DNA from: Hydractinia symbiolongicarpus
Taxonomy: Eukaryota > Cnidaria > Hydrozoa > Anthoathecata > Hydractiniidae
Direction of reading: 5' to 3'
Length of the DNA: 64,000 bases
Assembly: GCF_029227915.1 (NCBI RefSeq)
Contig: NC_079876.1
Span: 36,935,828 to 36,999,827, forward strand
Positions 1 through 11,465 of this stretch are shown one piece after another; the first letter of the stretch is position 1, and every line of letters starts with the position of its first letter. Position numbers and translations under genes: made by a program. The notes beneath the pieces were generated by a model, which was given only the letters and a program-made list of their open reading frames with translations, did no database searches and had not been told where the DNA came from.

Positions 1-364
1 GTCACATATTCGTACCAACATGTATTTCCTGATATTTTTGCGGTATTACTAGGTTGTATGGCATTTAACAGTGAAACGATTGACTGTGGGACTAAATTGA
101 ACTGATTTTAGACTGTGAATGTTAAAGTGAGACAATTGGACTCCAAGAAATAGCATTCTTCCTAATTTGACATGATTGCCGAAACTCAGCGATTACACTG
201 GGTGCTGTGGTAGCGCTTCAATTAAAAATTAAGATAAAAAAGTCATTTTTTACTGCGGGACTATTCATAGCCGTTATCACGCGCTGAAAAAATAGAGACA
301 GCTTCAAAAACTACATTTCATTTACTTTCTAACGGTATCAATCCGCTTCAGTTACAACGGTTGC
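1..364 (+). repeat. Subtype A monomer with an 8-bp deletion (364 bp)
   Basis: Subtype A reads GACTGTGAATGTTAAAG where its neighbours read GACTGTGACCTTATGAATG, so eight bases (ACCTTATG) are missing. This accounts exactly for its 364-bp length against 372. The same deletion is present in the A copies starting at 1482, 2591 and 4072, so it arose once and spread with the higher-order unit. A also carries TTCCTGATATTTTTGCGG and GGCATTTAACAG as private marks. Confidence 0.93.
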
Positions 365-574
365 GTCCCATATTCGCACCAACATGTATTTTGCGATGTT
401 TTTCTCACATTACTAGGTTGCATCGCTTTTAACAGTGAAACGATTGACTGTGGGACTAAATTGAACTGACTTTGGACTGTGACCTTATAAATGTTATAAG
501 TGAGACAAGTGGTCTCCAAGAAATAACATTCTTTTTAATTTGACATGATTGCCGGAACTCCGCGATTACACTGG

Positions 575-589
575 GCGCTGTGGTAGCGC
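575..589 (+). other. Short hairpin motif, one example of a per-monomer element
   Basis: GCGCT-GTGGT-AGCGC is a perfect 5-bp inverted repeat around a 5-base loop. It lies about 210 bases into the monomer and is present intact in a large share of monomers. Common variants weaken it: AGTGC (a G-T pair), AACGC (one pair lost), GTGCT on the left arm, or loop changes such as GCGCTATGGTAGCGC. Its function is unknown; it could form a small cruciform or stem in a transcript. The stem is short and may be incidental. Confidence 0.6.
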
Positions 590-737
590 TTCATGTAAGA
601 ATTTAGATAAATAAGTCATTCTTTACTGTGGGACCAATCCTATCCGTTATCGCACGCTGAAGAAATAGCTACTGTTTCAAAAACTACATTTCATTGATTT
701 TCTATCAGTATCAATCCGTTTGACTTACAACGGTTGA

Positions 738-1109
738 GTCACATATTCGTACCAACATGTATTTCGTGATATTTTTCCGGTATTACTAGGTTGTATGGCT
801 TTTAACAGGGAAACGATTGACTGTGGGACTTAATTGAACTGACTATGGACTGTGACCTTATGAATGTTAAAGTGAGACAATTGGACTCCAAGAAATAACA
901 TTCTTCCTAATTTGACATGATTGCCGAAACTCAGCGATTACACTGGGCGCTGTGGTAGTGCTTCATTTAAGAATTTAGATAAATAAGTCATTTTTTACTG
1001 TGGAACCAATCCTAGCCGTTATCGCGCGCTGAAGAAATAGCGACAGTTTCAAAAACTAAATTTCATTGACTTTCTAACAGTATCAATCCGTTTGAGTTAC
1101 AGCGGTTGA
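738..1109 (+). repeat. Representative 372-bp monomer (subtype C) with internal landmarks
   Basis: This copy serves as a map of the monomer. It opens with GTCACATATTCGTACC. Next comes a subtype-diagnostic stretch at about monomer positions 25-45, which reads TTCGTGATATTTTTCCGG here and TAGCGATATTTTTCTCAT or TTCGTCCTATTTTTCCCG in other subtypes. Then follow TATTACTAGGTTG, the word AACGATTGACTGTGGGAC, a second variable stretch around GACTGTGACC, the block TTTGACATGATTGCCG, a short hairpin, an A/T-rich run, ACTGTGGAACCAATCC, the GC core CCGTTATCGCGCGCTGAAG, and finally CAGTTTCAAAAACTA and the CGGTTGAG join. By hand count it has 75 G and 65 C (about 38% G+C) and 14 CpG. It contains stop codons and is not coding. 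Confidence 0.95.
1016..1034 (+). other. Conserved GC-rich core of the monomer, one example
   Basis: CCGTTATCGCGCGCTGAAG is the most G+C-rich and one of the most constant parts of the monomer. It sits about 280 bases in, between A/T-rich flanks, and carries the self-complementary GCGCGC with three CpG in a row. Most of the 172 monomers keep it. Exceptions include ATTGCGCGC, ATCGCGCAC, ATCGAGCGC, ATGGCGCGC and ATCGCGTGC. The constancy suggests either a bound factor or simply recent homogenisation; the sequence alone cannot separate these. Confidence 0.6.
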
Positions 1110-1481
1110 GTCACATATTCGTACCAACATGTATTTCCTGATATTTTTGCGGTATTACTAGGTTGTATGGCATTTAACAGTGAAACGATTGACTGTGGGA
1201 CTAAATTGAACTGACTATGGACTGTGACCTTATGAATGTTAAAGTGAGACAATTGGACTCCAAGAAATAACATTCTTCCTAATTTGACATGATTGCCGAA
1301 ACTCAGCGATTACACTGGGCGCTGTGGTAGTGCTTCATTTAAGAATTTAGATAAATAAGTCATTTTTTACTGTGGAACCAATCCTAGCCGTTATCGCGCG
1401 CTGAAGAAATAGCGACAGTTTCAAAAACTAAATTTCATTGACTTTCTAACAGTATCAATCCGTTTGAGTTACAGCGGTTGA
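1110..1481 (+). repeat. Subtype D, hybrid monomer (A front, C back)
   Basis: The first ~100 bases match subtype A (TTCCTGATATTTTTGCGG, GGCATTTAACAG, GGGACTAAATTGAACTGA). From CTATGGACTGTGACCTTATG onward it matches subtype C, including TGTGGTAGTGCTTCATTT and the AAACTAAATTTC variant, and it lacks A's 8-bp deletion. A crossover between an A and a C monomer within the shared word TTGAACTGA would make it. It separates the four-monomer unit from the three-monomer unit found at 1482-2590. Confidence 0.9.
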
Positions 1482-3699
1482 GTCACATATTCGTACCAAC
1501 ATGTATTTCCTGATATTTTTGCGGTATTACTAGGTTGTATGGCATTTAACAGTGAAACGATTGACTGTGGGACTAAATTGAACTGATTTTAGACTGTGAA
1601 TGTTAAAGTGAGACAATTGGACTCCAAGAAATAGCATTCTTCCTAATTTGACATGATTGCCGAAACTCAGCGATTACACTGGGTGCTGTGGTAGCGCTTC
1701 AATTAAAAATTAAGATAAAAAAGTCATTTTTTACTGCGGGACTATTCATAGCCGTTATCACGCGCTGAAAAAATAGAGACAGCTTCAAAAACTACATTTC
1801 ATTTACTTTCTAACGGTATCAATCCGCTTCAGTTACAACGGTTGCGTCCCATATTCGCACCAACATGTATTTTGCGATGTTTTTCTCACATTACTAGGTT
1901 GCATCGCTTTTAACAGTGAAACGATTGACTGTGGGACTAAATTGAACTGACTTTGGACTGTGACCTTATAAATGTTATAAGTGAGACAAGTGGTCTCCAA
2001 GAAATAACATTCTTTTTAATTTGACATGATTGCCGGAACTCCGCGATTACACTGGGCGCTGTGGTAGCGCTTCATGTAAGAATTTAGATAAATAAGTCAT
2101 TCTTTACTGTGGGACCAATCCTATCCGTTATCGCACGCTGAAGAAATAGCTACTGTTTCAAAAACTACATTTCATTGATTTTCTATCAGTATCAATCCGT
2201 TTGACTTACAACGGTGGAGTCACATATTCGTACCAACATGTATTTCGTGATATTTTTCCGGTATTACTAGGTTGTATGGCTTTTAACAGGGAAACGATTG
2301 ACTGTGGGACTTAATTGAACTGACTATGGACTGTGACCTTATGAATGTTAAAGTGAGACAATTGGACTCCAAGAAATAACATTCTTCCTAATTTGACATG
2401 ATTGCCGAAACTCAGCGATTACACTGGGCGCTGTGGTAGTGCTTCATTTAAGAATTTAGATAAATAAGTCATTTTTTACTGTGGAACCAATCCTAGCCGT
2501 TATCGCGCGCTGAAGAAATAGCGACAGTTTCAAAAACTAAATTTCATTGACTTTCTAACAGTATCAATCCGTTTGAGTTACAGCGGTTGAGTCACATATT
2601 CGTACCAACATGTATTTCCTGATATTTTTGCGGTATTACTAGGTTGTATGGCATTTAACAGTGAAACGATTGACTGTGGGACTAAATTGAACTGATTTTA
2701 GACTGTGAATGTTAAAGTGAGACAATTGGACTCCAAGAAATAGCATTCTTCCTAATTTGACATGATTGCCGAAACTCAGCGATTACACTGGGTGCTGTGG
2801 TAGCGCTTCAATTAAAAATTAAGATAAAAAAGTCATTTTTTACTGCGGGACTATTCATAGCCGTTATCACGCGCTGAAAAAATAGAGACAGCTTCAAAAA
2901 CTACATTTCATTTACTTTCTAACGGTATCAATCCGCTTCAGTTACAACGGTTGCGTCCCATATTCGCACCAACATGTATTTTGCGATGTTTTTCTCACAT
3001 TACTAGGTTGCATCGCTTTTAACAGTGAAACGATTGACTGTGGGACTAAATTGAACTGACTTTGGACTGTGACCTTATAAATGTTATAAGTGAGACAAGT
3101 GGTCTCCAAGAAATAACATTCTTTTTAATTTGACATGATTGCCGGAACTCCGCGATTACACTGGGCGCTGTGGTAGCGCTTCATGTAAGAATTTAGATAA
3201 ATAAGTCATTCTTTACTGTGGGACCAATCCTATCCGTTATCGCACGCTGAAGAAATAGCTACTGTTTCAAAAACTACATTTCATTGATTTTCTATCAGTA
3301 TCAATCCGTTTGACTTACAACGGTGGAGTCACATATTCGTACCAACATGTATTTCGTGATATTTTTCCGGTATTACTAGGTTGTATGGCTTTTAACAGGG
3401 AAACGATTGACTGTGGGACTTAATTGAACTGACTATGGACTGTGACCTTATGAATGTTAAAGTGAGACAATTGGACTCCAAGAAATAACATTCTTCCTAA
3501 TTTGACATGATTGCCGAAACTCAGCGATTACACTGGGCGCTGTGGTAGTGCTTCATTTAAGAATTTAGATAAATAAGTCATTTTTTACTGTGGAACCAAT
3601 CCTAGCCGTTATCGCGCGCTGAAGAAATAGCGACAGTTTCAAAAACTAAATTTCATTGACTTTCTAACAGTATCAATCCGTTTGAGTTACAGCGGTTGA

Positions 3700-4071
3700 G
3701 TCACATATTCGTACCAACATGTATTTCCTGATATTTTTGCGGTATTACTAGGTTGTATGGCATTTAACAGTGAAACGATTGACTGTGGGACTAAATTGAA
3801 CTGACTATGGACTGTGACCTTATGAATGTTAAAGTGAGACAATTGGACTCCAAGAAATAACATTCTTCCTAATTTGACATGATTGCCGAAACTCAGCGAT
3901 TACACTGGGCGCTGTGGTAGTGCTTCATTTAAGAATTTAGATAAATAAGTCATTTTTTACTGTGGAACCAATCCTAGCCGTTATCGCGCGCTGAAGAAAT
4001 AGCGACAGTTTCAAAAACTAAATTTCATTGACTTTCTAACAGTATCAATCCGTTTGAGTTACAGCGGTTGA
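3700..4071 (+). repeat. Second copy of hybrid monomer D
   Basis: The same A-front, C-back structure as at 1110-1481, offset by 2,590 bp (1,481 + 1,109). It shows that D travels as part of the ABCD unit rather than being a one-off change. Confidence 0.9.
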
Positions 4072-7000
4072 GTCACATATTCGTACCAACATGTATTTCC
4101 TGATATTTTTGCGGTATTACTAGGTTGTATGGCATTTAACAGTGAAACGATTGACTGTGGGACTAAATTGAACTGATTTTAGACTGTGAATGTTAAAGTG
4201 AGACAATTGGACTCCAAGAAATAGCATTCTTCCTAATTTGACATGATTGCCGAAACTCAGCGATTACACTGGGTGCTGTGGTAGCGCTTCAATTAAAAAT
4301 TAAGATAAAAAAGTCATTTTTTACTGCGGGACTATTCATAGCCGTTATCACGCGCTGAAAAAATAGAGACAGCTTCAAAAACTACATTTCATTTACTTTC
4401 TAACGGTATCAATCCGCTTCAGTTACAACGGTTGCGTCCCATATTCGCACCAACATGTATTTTGCGATGTTTTTCTCACATTACTAGGTTGCATCGCTTT
4501 TAACAGTGAAACGATTGACTATGGGACTTAATTGAACTGATTATGGACTGTGACCTTGAAAATGTGAAAGTGAGACAATTGGACTCCAAGAAATAACATT
4601 CTTCTTAATTTGACATGATTGCCGAAACTCAGCGATTAGACTGGGCGCTGTGGTAGTGCTTCATTTAAGAATTTAGATAAATAAGTCATTTTTTACTGTG
4701 GAACCAATCCTAGCCGCTATCGCGCGCTGAAGAAATAGCGACAGTTTCAAAAACTACATTTCATTGACTTTTAACGGTAACAGTCCGTTTGAGTTACAAC
4801 CGTTGGGTCACATATTCGTACCAACATGTATTTAGCGATATTTTTCCGGTATTACTAGGTTGCATCGCTTTTAACAGTGAAACGATTGACTGTGGGACTT
4901 AATTGAACTGATTATGGACTGTGACTTTAAAAATGTGAGAGTGAGACAATTGGACTCCAAGATATAACATTCTTCTTAATATGACGTGATTGTCGGAACT
5001 CAGCGATTACACTGGGCGCTGTGGTAACGCTTCATTCAAAAATTTAGATAAATAATTCATTTTTTCTGTGAGACCAATCCTAGCCGTTATCGTGCGCTGA
5101 AGAAATAGCGACAGTTTCAAAAACTACATCTCATTGACTTTCTAACGGTATCAATCCGTTTGAGTTACAACGGTTGAGTCACATATTCGTACCAACATGT
5201 ATTTTGTCCTATTTTTCCCGTATTACTAGGTTGTATGGTTTTTAACAGTGAAACGATTGACTGTGGGACTTAATTGAACTGATTGTGGACTGTGACCTTG
5301 AAAATGTTATGAGTGAGACAAGTGGACTCCAAGAAACAACATTCTTTTTAATTTGACATGATTGCCGGAACTCAGCGATTACACTGGGCGCTGTGGTAGC
5401 GCTTCATTTAAGAATTTAGATAAATAAGTCATTCTTTACTGTGGGACCAATCCTAGCCGTTATCGCGCGCTGAAGAAATAGCGACAGTTTCAAAAACTAC
5501 GTTTCATTGACTTTCTAACAGTATCAATCCGTTTGAGTTACAACGGTTGAATCACATATTCGTACCAACATGTATTTAGCGATATTTTTCCGGTATTACT
5601 AGGTTGCATCGCTTTTAACAGTGAAACGATTGACTGTGGGACTTAATTGAACTGATTATGGACTGTGACCTTAAAACTGTGAAAGTGAGACAATTGGACT
5701 ATAAGATATAACATTCTTCTTAATTTGACGTGATTGTCGGAACTCAGCGATTACACTGGGCGCTGTGGTAGCGCTTCATTTAAGAATTTACATAAATAAG
5801 TCATTCTTTACTGTGGGACCAATCCTAGCCCTTATCGCGCGCTGAAGAAATAGCGACAGTTTCAAAAACTACATTTCATTGACTTTCTAACAGTATCAAT
5901 CCGTTTGAGTTACAACGGTTGAATCACATATTCGTACCAACATGTATTTAGCGATATTTTTCCGGTATTACTAGGTTGCATCGCTTTCAACAGTGAAACG
6001 ATTGACTGTGGGACTTAATTAAACTGATTATGGACTGTGACCTTAAAAATGTTATAAGTGAGACAAGTGGACTCCAAGAAATAACATTCTTTTTAATTTG
6101 ACAAGATTGCCGGAACTCAGCGATTACACCGGGCGCTGTGGTAGCGCTTCATTTAAAAATTTAGATGAATAATTCATTTTTTCTGTGGGACCAACCCTAG
6201 CCGTTATCGCGCGCTGAAGAAATAGCGACAGTTTCAAAAACTACATTTCATTGACTTTTTAACGGTAACAGTCCGTTTGAGTTACAACCGTTGGGTCACA
6301 TATTCGTACCAACATGTATTTAGCGATATTTTTCCGGTATTACTAGGTTGCATCGCTTTTAACAGTGAAACGATTGACTGTGGGACTTAATTGAACTGAT
6401 TATGGACTGTGACCTTAAAACTGTGAAAGTGAGACAATTGGACTATAAGATATAACATTCTTCTTAATTTGACGTGATTGTCGGAACTCAGCGATTACAC
6501 TGGGCGCTGTGGTAGCGCTTCATTTAAGAATTTACATAAATAAGTCATTCTTTACTGTGGGACCAACCCTAGCCGTTATCGCGCGCTGAAGAAATAGCGA
6601 CAGTTTCAAAAACTACATTTCATTGACTTTCTAACAGTATCAATCCGTTTGAGTTACAACGGTTGAATCACATATTCGTACCAACATATATTTAGCAATA
6701 TTTTTCTCATGTTACTAAGTTGTATGACTTTTAAAAGGGAAACAATTGACTGTGGGACTTAATTGAACTGATTATGGACTGTGACGTTATAAATGTTAAA
6801 GGGAGACAATTGGACTCCAAGAAATAGCATTCTTCTTAATTTGACATGATTGCCGGAACTCAGCGATTACACTGGGCGCTGTGGTAGCGCTTCATTTAAG
6901 AATTTAGATAAATAAGTCATTCTTTACTGTGGGATCAATCCTAGCCGTTATCGCGCGCTGAAGAAATAGCGACAGTTTCGAAAACTACATTTCATTGACT

Positions 7001-8217
7001 TTCTAACAGTATCAATCCGTTTGAGTTACAACGGTTGTGTCACATATTCGTACCAACATGTATTTCGTGATATTTTTCCGGTATAACTAGGTTGTATGGC
7101 TTTTAACAGTGAAACGATTTACTATGGGACTTAATTGAACTGATTATGGACTGTGACCTTGAAAATGTGAAAGTTGACAATTGGACTCCAAGAAATAACA
7201 TTCTTCTTAATTTGACATGATTGCCGAAACTCAGCGATTACACTGGGCGCTGTGGCAGTGCTTCATTTAAGAATTTAGATAAATAAGTCATTTTTTACTG
7301 TGGAACCAATCCTAGCCGTTATCGCGCGCTGAAGAAATAGCGACAGTTTCAAAAACTACATCTCATTGACTTTCTAACGGTATCAATCCGTTTGAGTTAC
7401 AACGGTTGAGTCACATATTCGTACCAACATGTATTTCGTCCTATTTTTCCCGTATTACTAGGTTGTATGGTTTTTAACAGTGAAACGATTGACCGTGGGA
7501 CTTAATTGAACTGATTGTGGACTGTGACCTTGAAAATGTTATGAGTGAGACAAGTGGACTCCAAGAAACAACATTCTTTTTAATTTGACATAATTGCCGG
7601 AACTCAGCGATTAAACTGGGCGCTGTGGTAGCGCTTCATTTAAGAATTTAGATAATTAAGTCATTCTTTACTGTGGGACCAATCCTAGCCGTTATCGCGC
7701 GCTGAAGAAATAGCGACAGTTTCAAAAACTACATTTCATTGACTTTCTAACAGTATCAATCCGTTTGAGTTACAACGGTTGAGTCACATATTCGTACCAA
7801 CATGTATTTCGTGATATTTTTCCAGTATTACTGGGTTGTATGGCTTTTAACAGTGAAACGATTTACTATGGGACTTAATTGAACTGATTATGGACTGTGA
7901 CCTTGAAAATGTGAAAGTGAGACAATTGGACTCCAAGAAATAACATTCTTCTTAATTTGACATGATTGCCGAAACTCAGCGATTACACTGGGCGCTGTGG
8001 TAGCGCTTCATTTAAGAATTTAGATAAATAAGTCATTCTTTACTGTGGGACCAATCCTAGCCGTTATCGCGCGCTGAAGAAATAGCGACAGTTTCAAAAA
8101 CTACGTTTCATTGACTTTCTAACAGTATCAATCCGTTTGAGTTACAACGGTTGAGTCACATATTCGTACCAACATGTATTTCGTGATATTTTCCCAATAT
8201 TACTAGGTTGTATGGCT

Positions 8218-9232
8218 TTTAACAGTGAAACGATTTACTATGGGACTTAATTGAACTGATTATGGACTGTGACCTTGAAAATGTGAAAGTGAGACAATTG
8301 GACTCCAAGAAATAACATTCTTTTTAATTTGACATGATTGCCGAAACTCAGCGATTACCCTGGGCGCTGTGGTAGTGCTTCATTTAAGAATTTAGATAAA
8401 TAAGTCATTTTTTACTGTGGAACCAATCCTAGCCGTTATCGCGCGCTGAAGAAATAGCGACAGTTTCAAAAACTACATTTCATTGACTTTTTAACGGTAA
8501 CAGTCCGTTTGAGTTACAACCGTTGGGTCACATATTCGTACCAACATGTATTTAGCGATATTTTTCCGGTATTACTAGGTTGCATCGCTTTTAACAGTGA
8601 AACGATTGACTGTGGGACTTAATTGAACTGATTATGGACTGTGACCTTAAAAATGTGAAAGTGAGACAATTGGACTCCAAGATATAACATTCTTCTTAAT
8701 TTGACGTGATTGTCGGAACTCAGCGATTACACTGGGCGCTGTGGTAGCGCTTCATTTAAGAATTTACATAAATAAGTCATTCTTTACTGTGGGACCAATC
8801 CTAGCCGTTATCGCGCGCTGAAGAAATAGCGACAGTTTCAAAAACTACATTTCATTGACTTTCTAACAGTATCAATCCGTTTGAGTTACAACGGTTGAAT
8901 CACATATTCGTACCAACATGTATTTTGTGATATTTTTCCAGTATTACTAAGTTGTATGGCTTTTAACAGTGAAACGATTTACTATGGGACTTAATTGAAC
9001 TGATTATGGACTGTGACCTTGAAAATGTGAAAGTGAGACAATTGTACTCCAAGAAATAACATTCTTCTTAATTTGACATGATTGCCGAAACTCAGCGATT
9101 ACACTGGGCGCTGTGGTAGTGCTTCATTTAAGAATTTAGATAAATAAGTCATTTTTTACTGTGGAACCAATCCTAGCCGTTATCGCGCGCTGAAGAAATA
9201 GCGACAGTTTCAAAAACTACATTTCATTGACT
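8218..9232 (+). repeat. 1.0-kb block duplicated 2,233 bp downstream (copy 1)
   Basis: Shared rare variants (CGATTACCCTGGGCG at about 8353 and ACAATTGTACTCC at about 9042) recur with an exact offset of 2,233 bp, which is six monomers. The limits are where the two copies part: upstream at the subtype-specific ATATT stretch, downstream at TTTTTAACGG against TTCTAACAGT. Boundaries are by eye, within about 20 bp. Confidence 0.8.
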
Positions 9233-10450
9233 TTTTAACGGTAACAGTCCGTTTGAGTTACAACCGTTGGGTCACATATTCGTACCAACATGTATTTAGC
9301 GATATTTTTCCGGTATTACTAGGTTGCATCGCTTTTAACAGTGAAACGATTGACTGTGGGACTTAATTGAACTGATTATGGACTGTGACCTTAAAAATGT
9401 GAAAGTGAGACAATTGGACTCCAAGATATAACATTCTTCTTAATTTGACGTGATTGTCGGAACTCAGCGATTACACTGGGCGCTGTGGTAACGCTTCATT
9501 CAAAAATTTAGATAAATAATTCATTTTTTCTGTGGGACCAATCCTAGGCGTTATCGCGCGCTGAAGAAATAGCGACAGTTTCAAAAACTACATCTCATTG
9601 ACTTTCTAACGGTATCAATCCGTTTGAGTTACAACAGTTGAGTCACATATTCGTACCAACATGTATTTCGTCCTTTTTTTTTCCGTATTACTAGTTTGTA
9701 TGGTTTTTAACAGTGAAACGATTGACTGTGGGACTTAATTGAACTGATTGTGGACTGTGACCTTAAAAATGTTATAAGTGAGACAAGTGGACTCTAAGAA
9801 ACAACATTCTTTTTAATTTAACATGATTGCCGGAACTCAGCGACTACACTGGGCGCTGTGGTAGCGCTTCATTTAAGATTTTACATAAATAAGTCACTCT
9901 TTACTGTGGGACCAATCCTAGCCGTTATCGCGCGCTGAAGAAATAGCGACAGTTTCAAAAACTACATTTCATTGACTTTCTAACAGTATCAATCCGCTTG
10001 AGTTACAACGGTTGCGTCACATATTCGTACCAACATGTATTTTGTGATATTTTTCAAGTATTACTAAGTTGTATGGTTTTTAACAGTGAAACGATTTACT
10101 ATGAGACTTAATTGAACTGATTATGGACTGTGACCTTGAAAATGTGAAAGTGAGACAATTGGACTCCAAGAAATAACATTCTTCTTAATTTGACATGATT
10201 GCCGAAACTCAGCGACTACACTGGGCGCTGTGGTAGTGCTTCATTTAAGAATTTAGATAAATAAGTCATTTTTTACTGTGGAACCAATCCTAGCCGTTAT
10301 CGCGCGCTGAAGAAATAGCGACAGTTTCAAAAACTACATTTCATTGACTTTTTAACGGTAACAGTCCGTTTGAGTTACAACCGTTGGGTCACATATTCGT
10401 ACCAACATGTATTTAGCGATATTTTTCCGGTATTACTAGGTTGCATCGCT

Positions 10451-11465
10451 TTTAACAGTGAAACGATTTACTATGGGACTTAATTGAACTGATTATGGAC
10501 TGTGAGCTTGAAAATGTGAAAGTGAGACAATTGGACTCCAAGAAATAACATTCTTTTTAATTTGACATGATTGCCGAAACTCAGCGATTACCCTGGGCGC
10601 TGTGGTAGTGCTTCATTTAAGAATTTAGATAAATAAGTCATTTTTTACTGTGGAACCAATCCTAGCCGTTATCGCGCGCTGAAGAAATAGCGACAGTTTC
10701 AAAAACTACATTTCATTGACTTTTTAACGGTAACAGTCCGTTTGAGTTACAACCGTTGGGTCACATATTCGTACCAACATGTATTTAGCGATATTTTTCC
10801 GGTATTACTAGGTTGCATCGCTTTTAACAGTGAAACGATTGACTGTGGGACTTAATTGAACTGATTATGGACTGTGACCTTAAAAATGTGAAAGTGAGAC
10901 AATTGGACTCCAAGATATAACATTCTTCTTAATTTGACGTGATTGTCGGAACTCAGCGATTACACTGGGCGCTGTGGTAGCGCTTCATTTAAGAATTTAC
11001 ATAAATAAGTCATTCTTTACTGTGGGACCAATCCTAGCCGTTATCGCGCGCTGAAGAAATAGCGACAGTTTCAAAAACTACATTTCATTGACTTTCTAAC
11101 AGTACCAATCCGTTTGAGTTACAACGGTTGAATCACATATTCGTACCAACATGTATTTTGTGATATTTTTCCAGTATTACTAAGTTGTATGGCTTTTAAC
11201 AGTGAAACGATTTACTATGGGACTTAATTGAACTGATTATGGACTGTGACCTTGAAAATGTGAAAGTGAGACAATTGTACTCCAAGAAATAACATTCTTC
11301 TTAATTTGACATGATTGCCGAAACTCAGCGATTACACTGGGCGCTGTGGTAGTGCTTCATTTAAGAATTTAGATAAATAAGTCATTTTTTACTGTGGAAC
11401 CAATCCTAGCCGTTATCGCGCGCTGAAGAAATAGCGACAGTTTCAAAAACTACATTTCATTGACT
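10451..11465 (+). repeat. 1.0-kb block duplicated 2,233 bp downstream (copy 2)
   Basis: The partner of 8218-9232. It keeps CGATTACCCTGGGCG and ACAATTGTACTCC and differs at a few sites, such as GACTGTGAGCTTG for GACTGTGACCTTG and GTACCAATCCG for GTATCAATCCG. It is flanked by different subtypes from copy 1, which indicates exchange between misaligned arrays rather than a simple tandem doubling. Confidence 0.8.

Larger units (their letters stand above)
1..4435 (+). repeat. Homogeneous higher-order repeat block, ABCD / ABC units
   Basis: Monomer starts: 1, 365, 738, 1110, 1482, 1846, 2219, 2591, 2955, 3328, 3700, 4072. They form the order A B C D, A B C, A B C D, A. Unit lengths are 1,481 bp (1-1481), 1,109 bp (1482-2590) and 1,481 bp (2591-4071). 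Same-type copies look nearly identical; one difference seen is CGGTTGAG before the C copy at 738 against CGGTGGAG before those at 2219 and 3328. A is the 8-bp-deleted class. B begins GTCCCATATTCGCACC and has TTTGCGATGTTTTTCTCAC. C has TTCGTGATATTTTTCCGG. D is an A/C hybrid. The window cuts the block on the left, so more units may lie outside. Homogeneity ends inside the B-like monomer at 4436, near AACGATTGACTATGGGAC at about 4510. Confidence 0.93.

Noticed and set aside
738-1109. CENP-B box
   Set aside because: The nearest match is ATTCGTACCAACATGT at the monomer start. It keeps the TTCG part but lacks the CGGG part required in the known core, so I do not call it.
1-4435. Bacterial or phage origin of the window
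   Set aside because: There are no genes, ribosome-binding sites or operon structure, and a 64-kb monotonous satellite is not known from such genomes.
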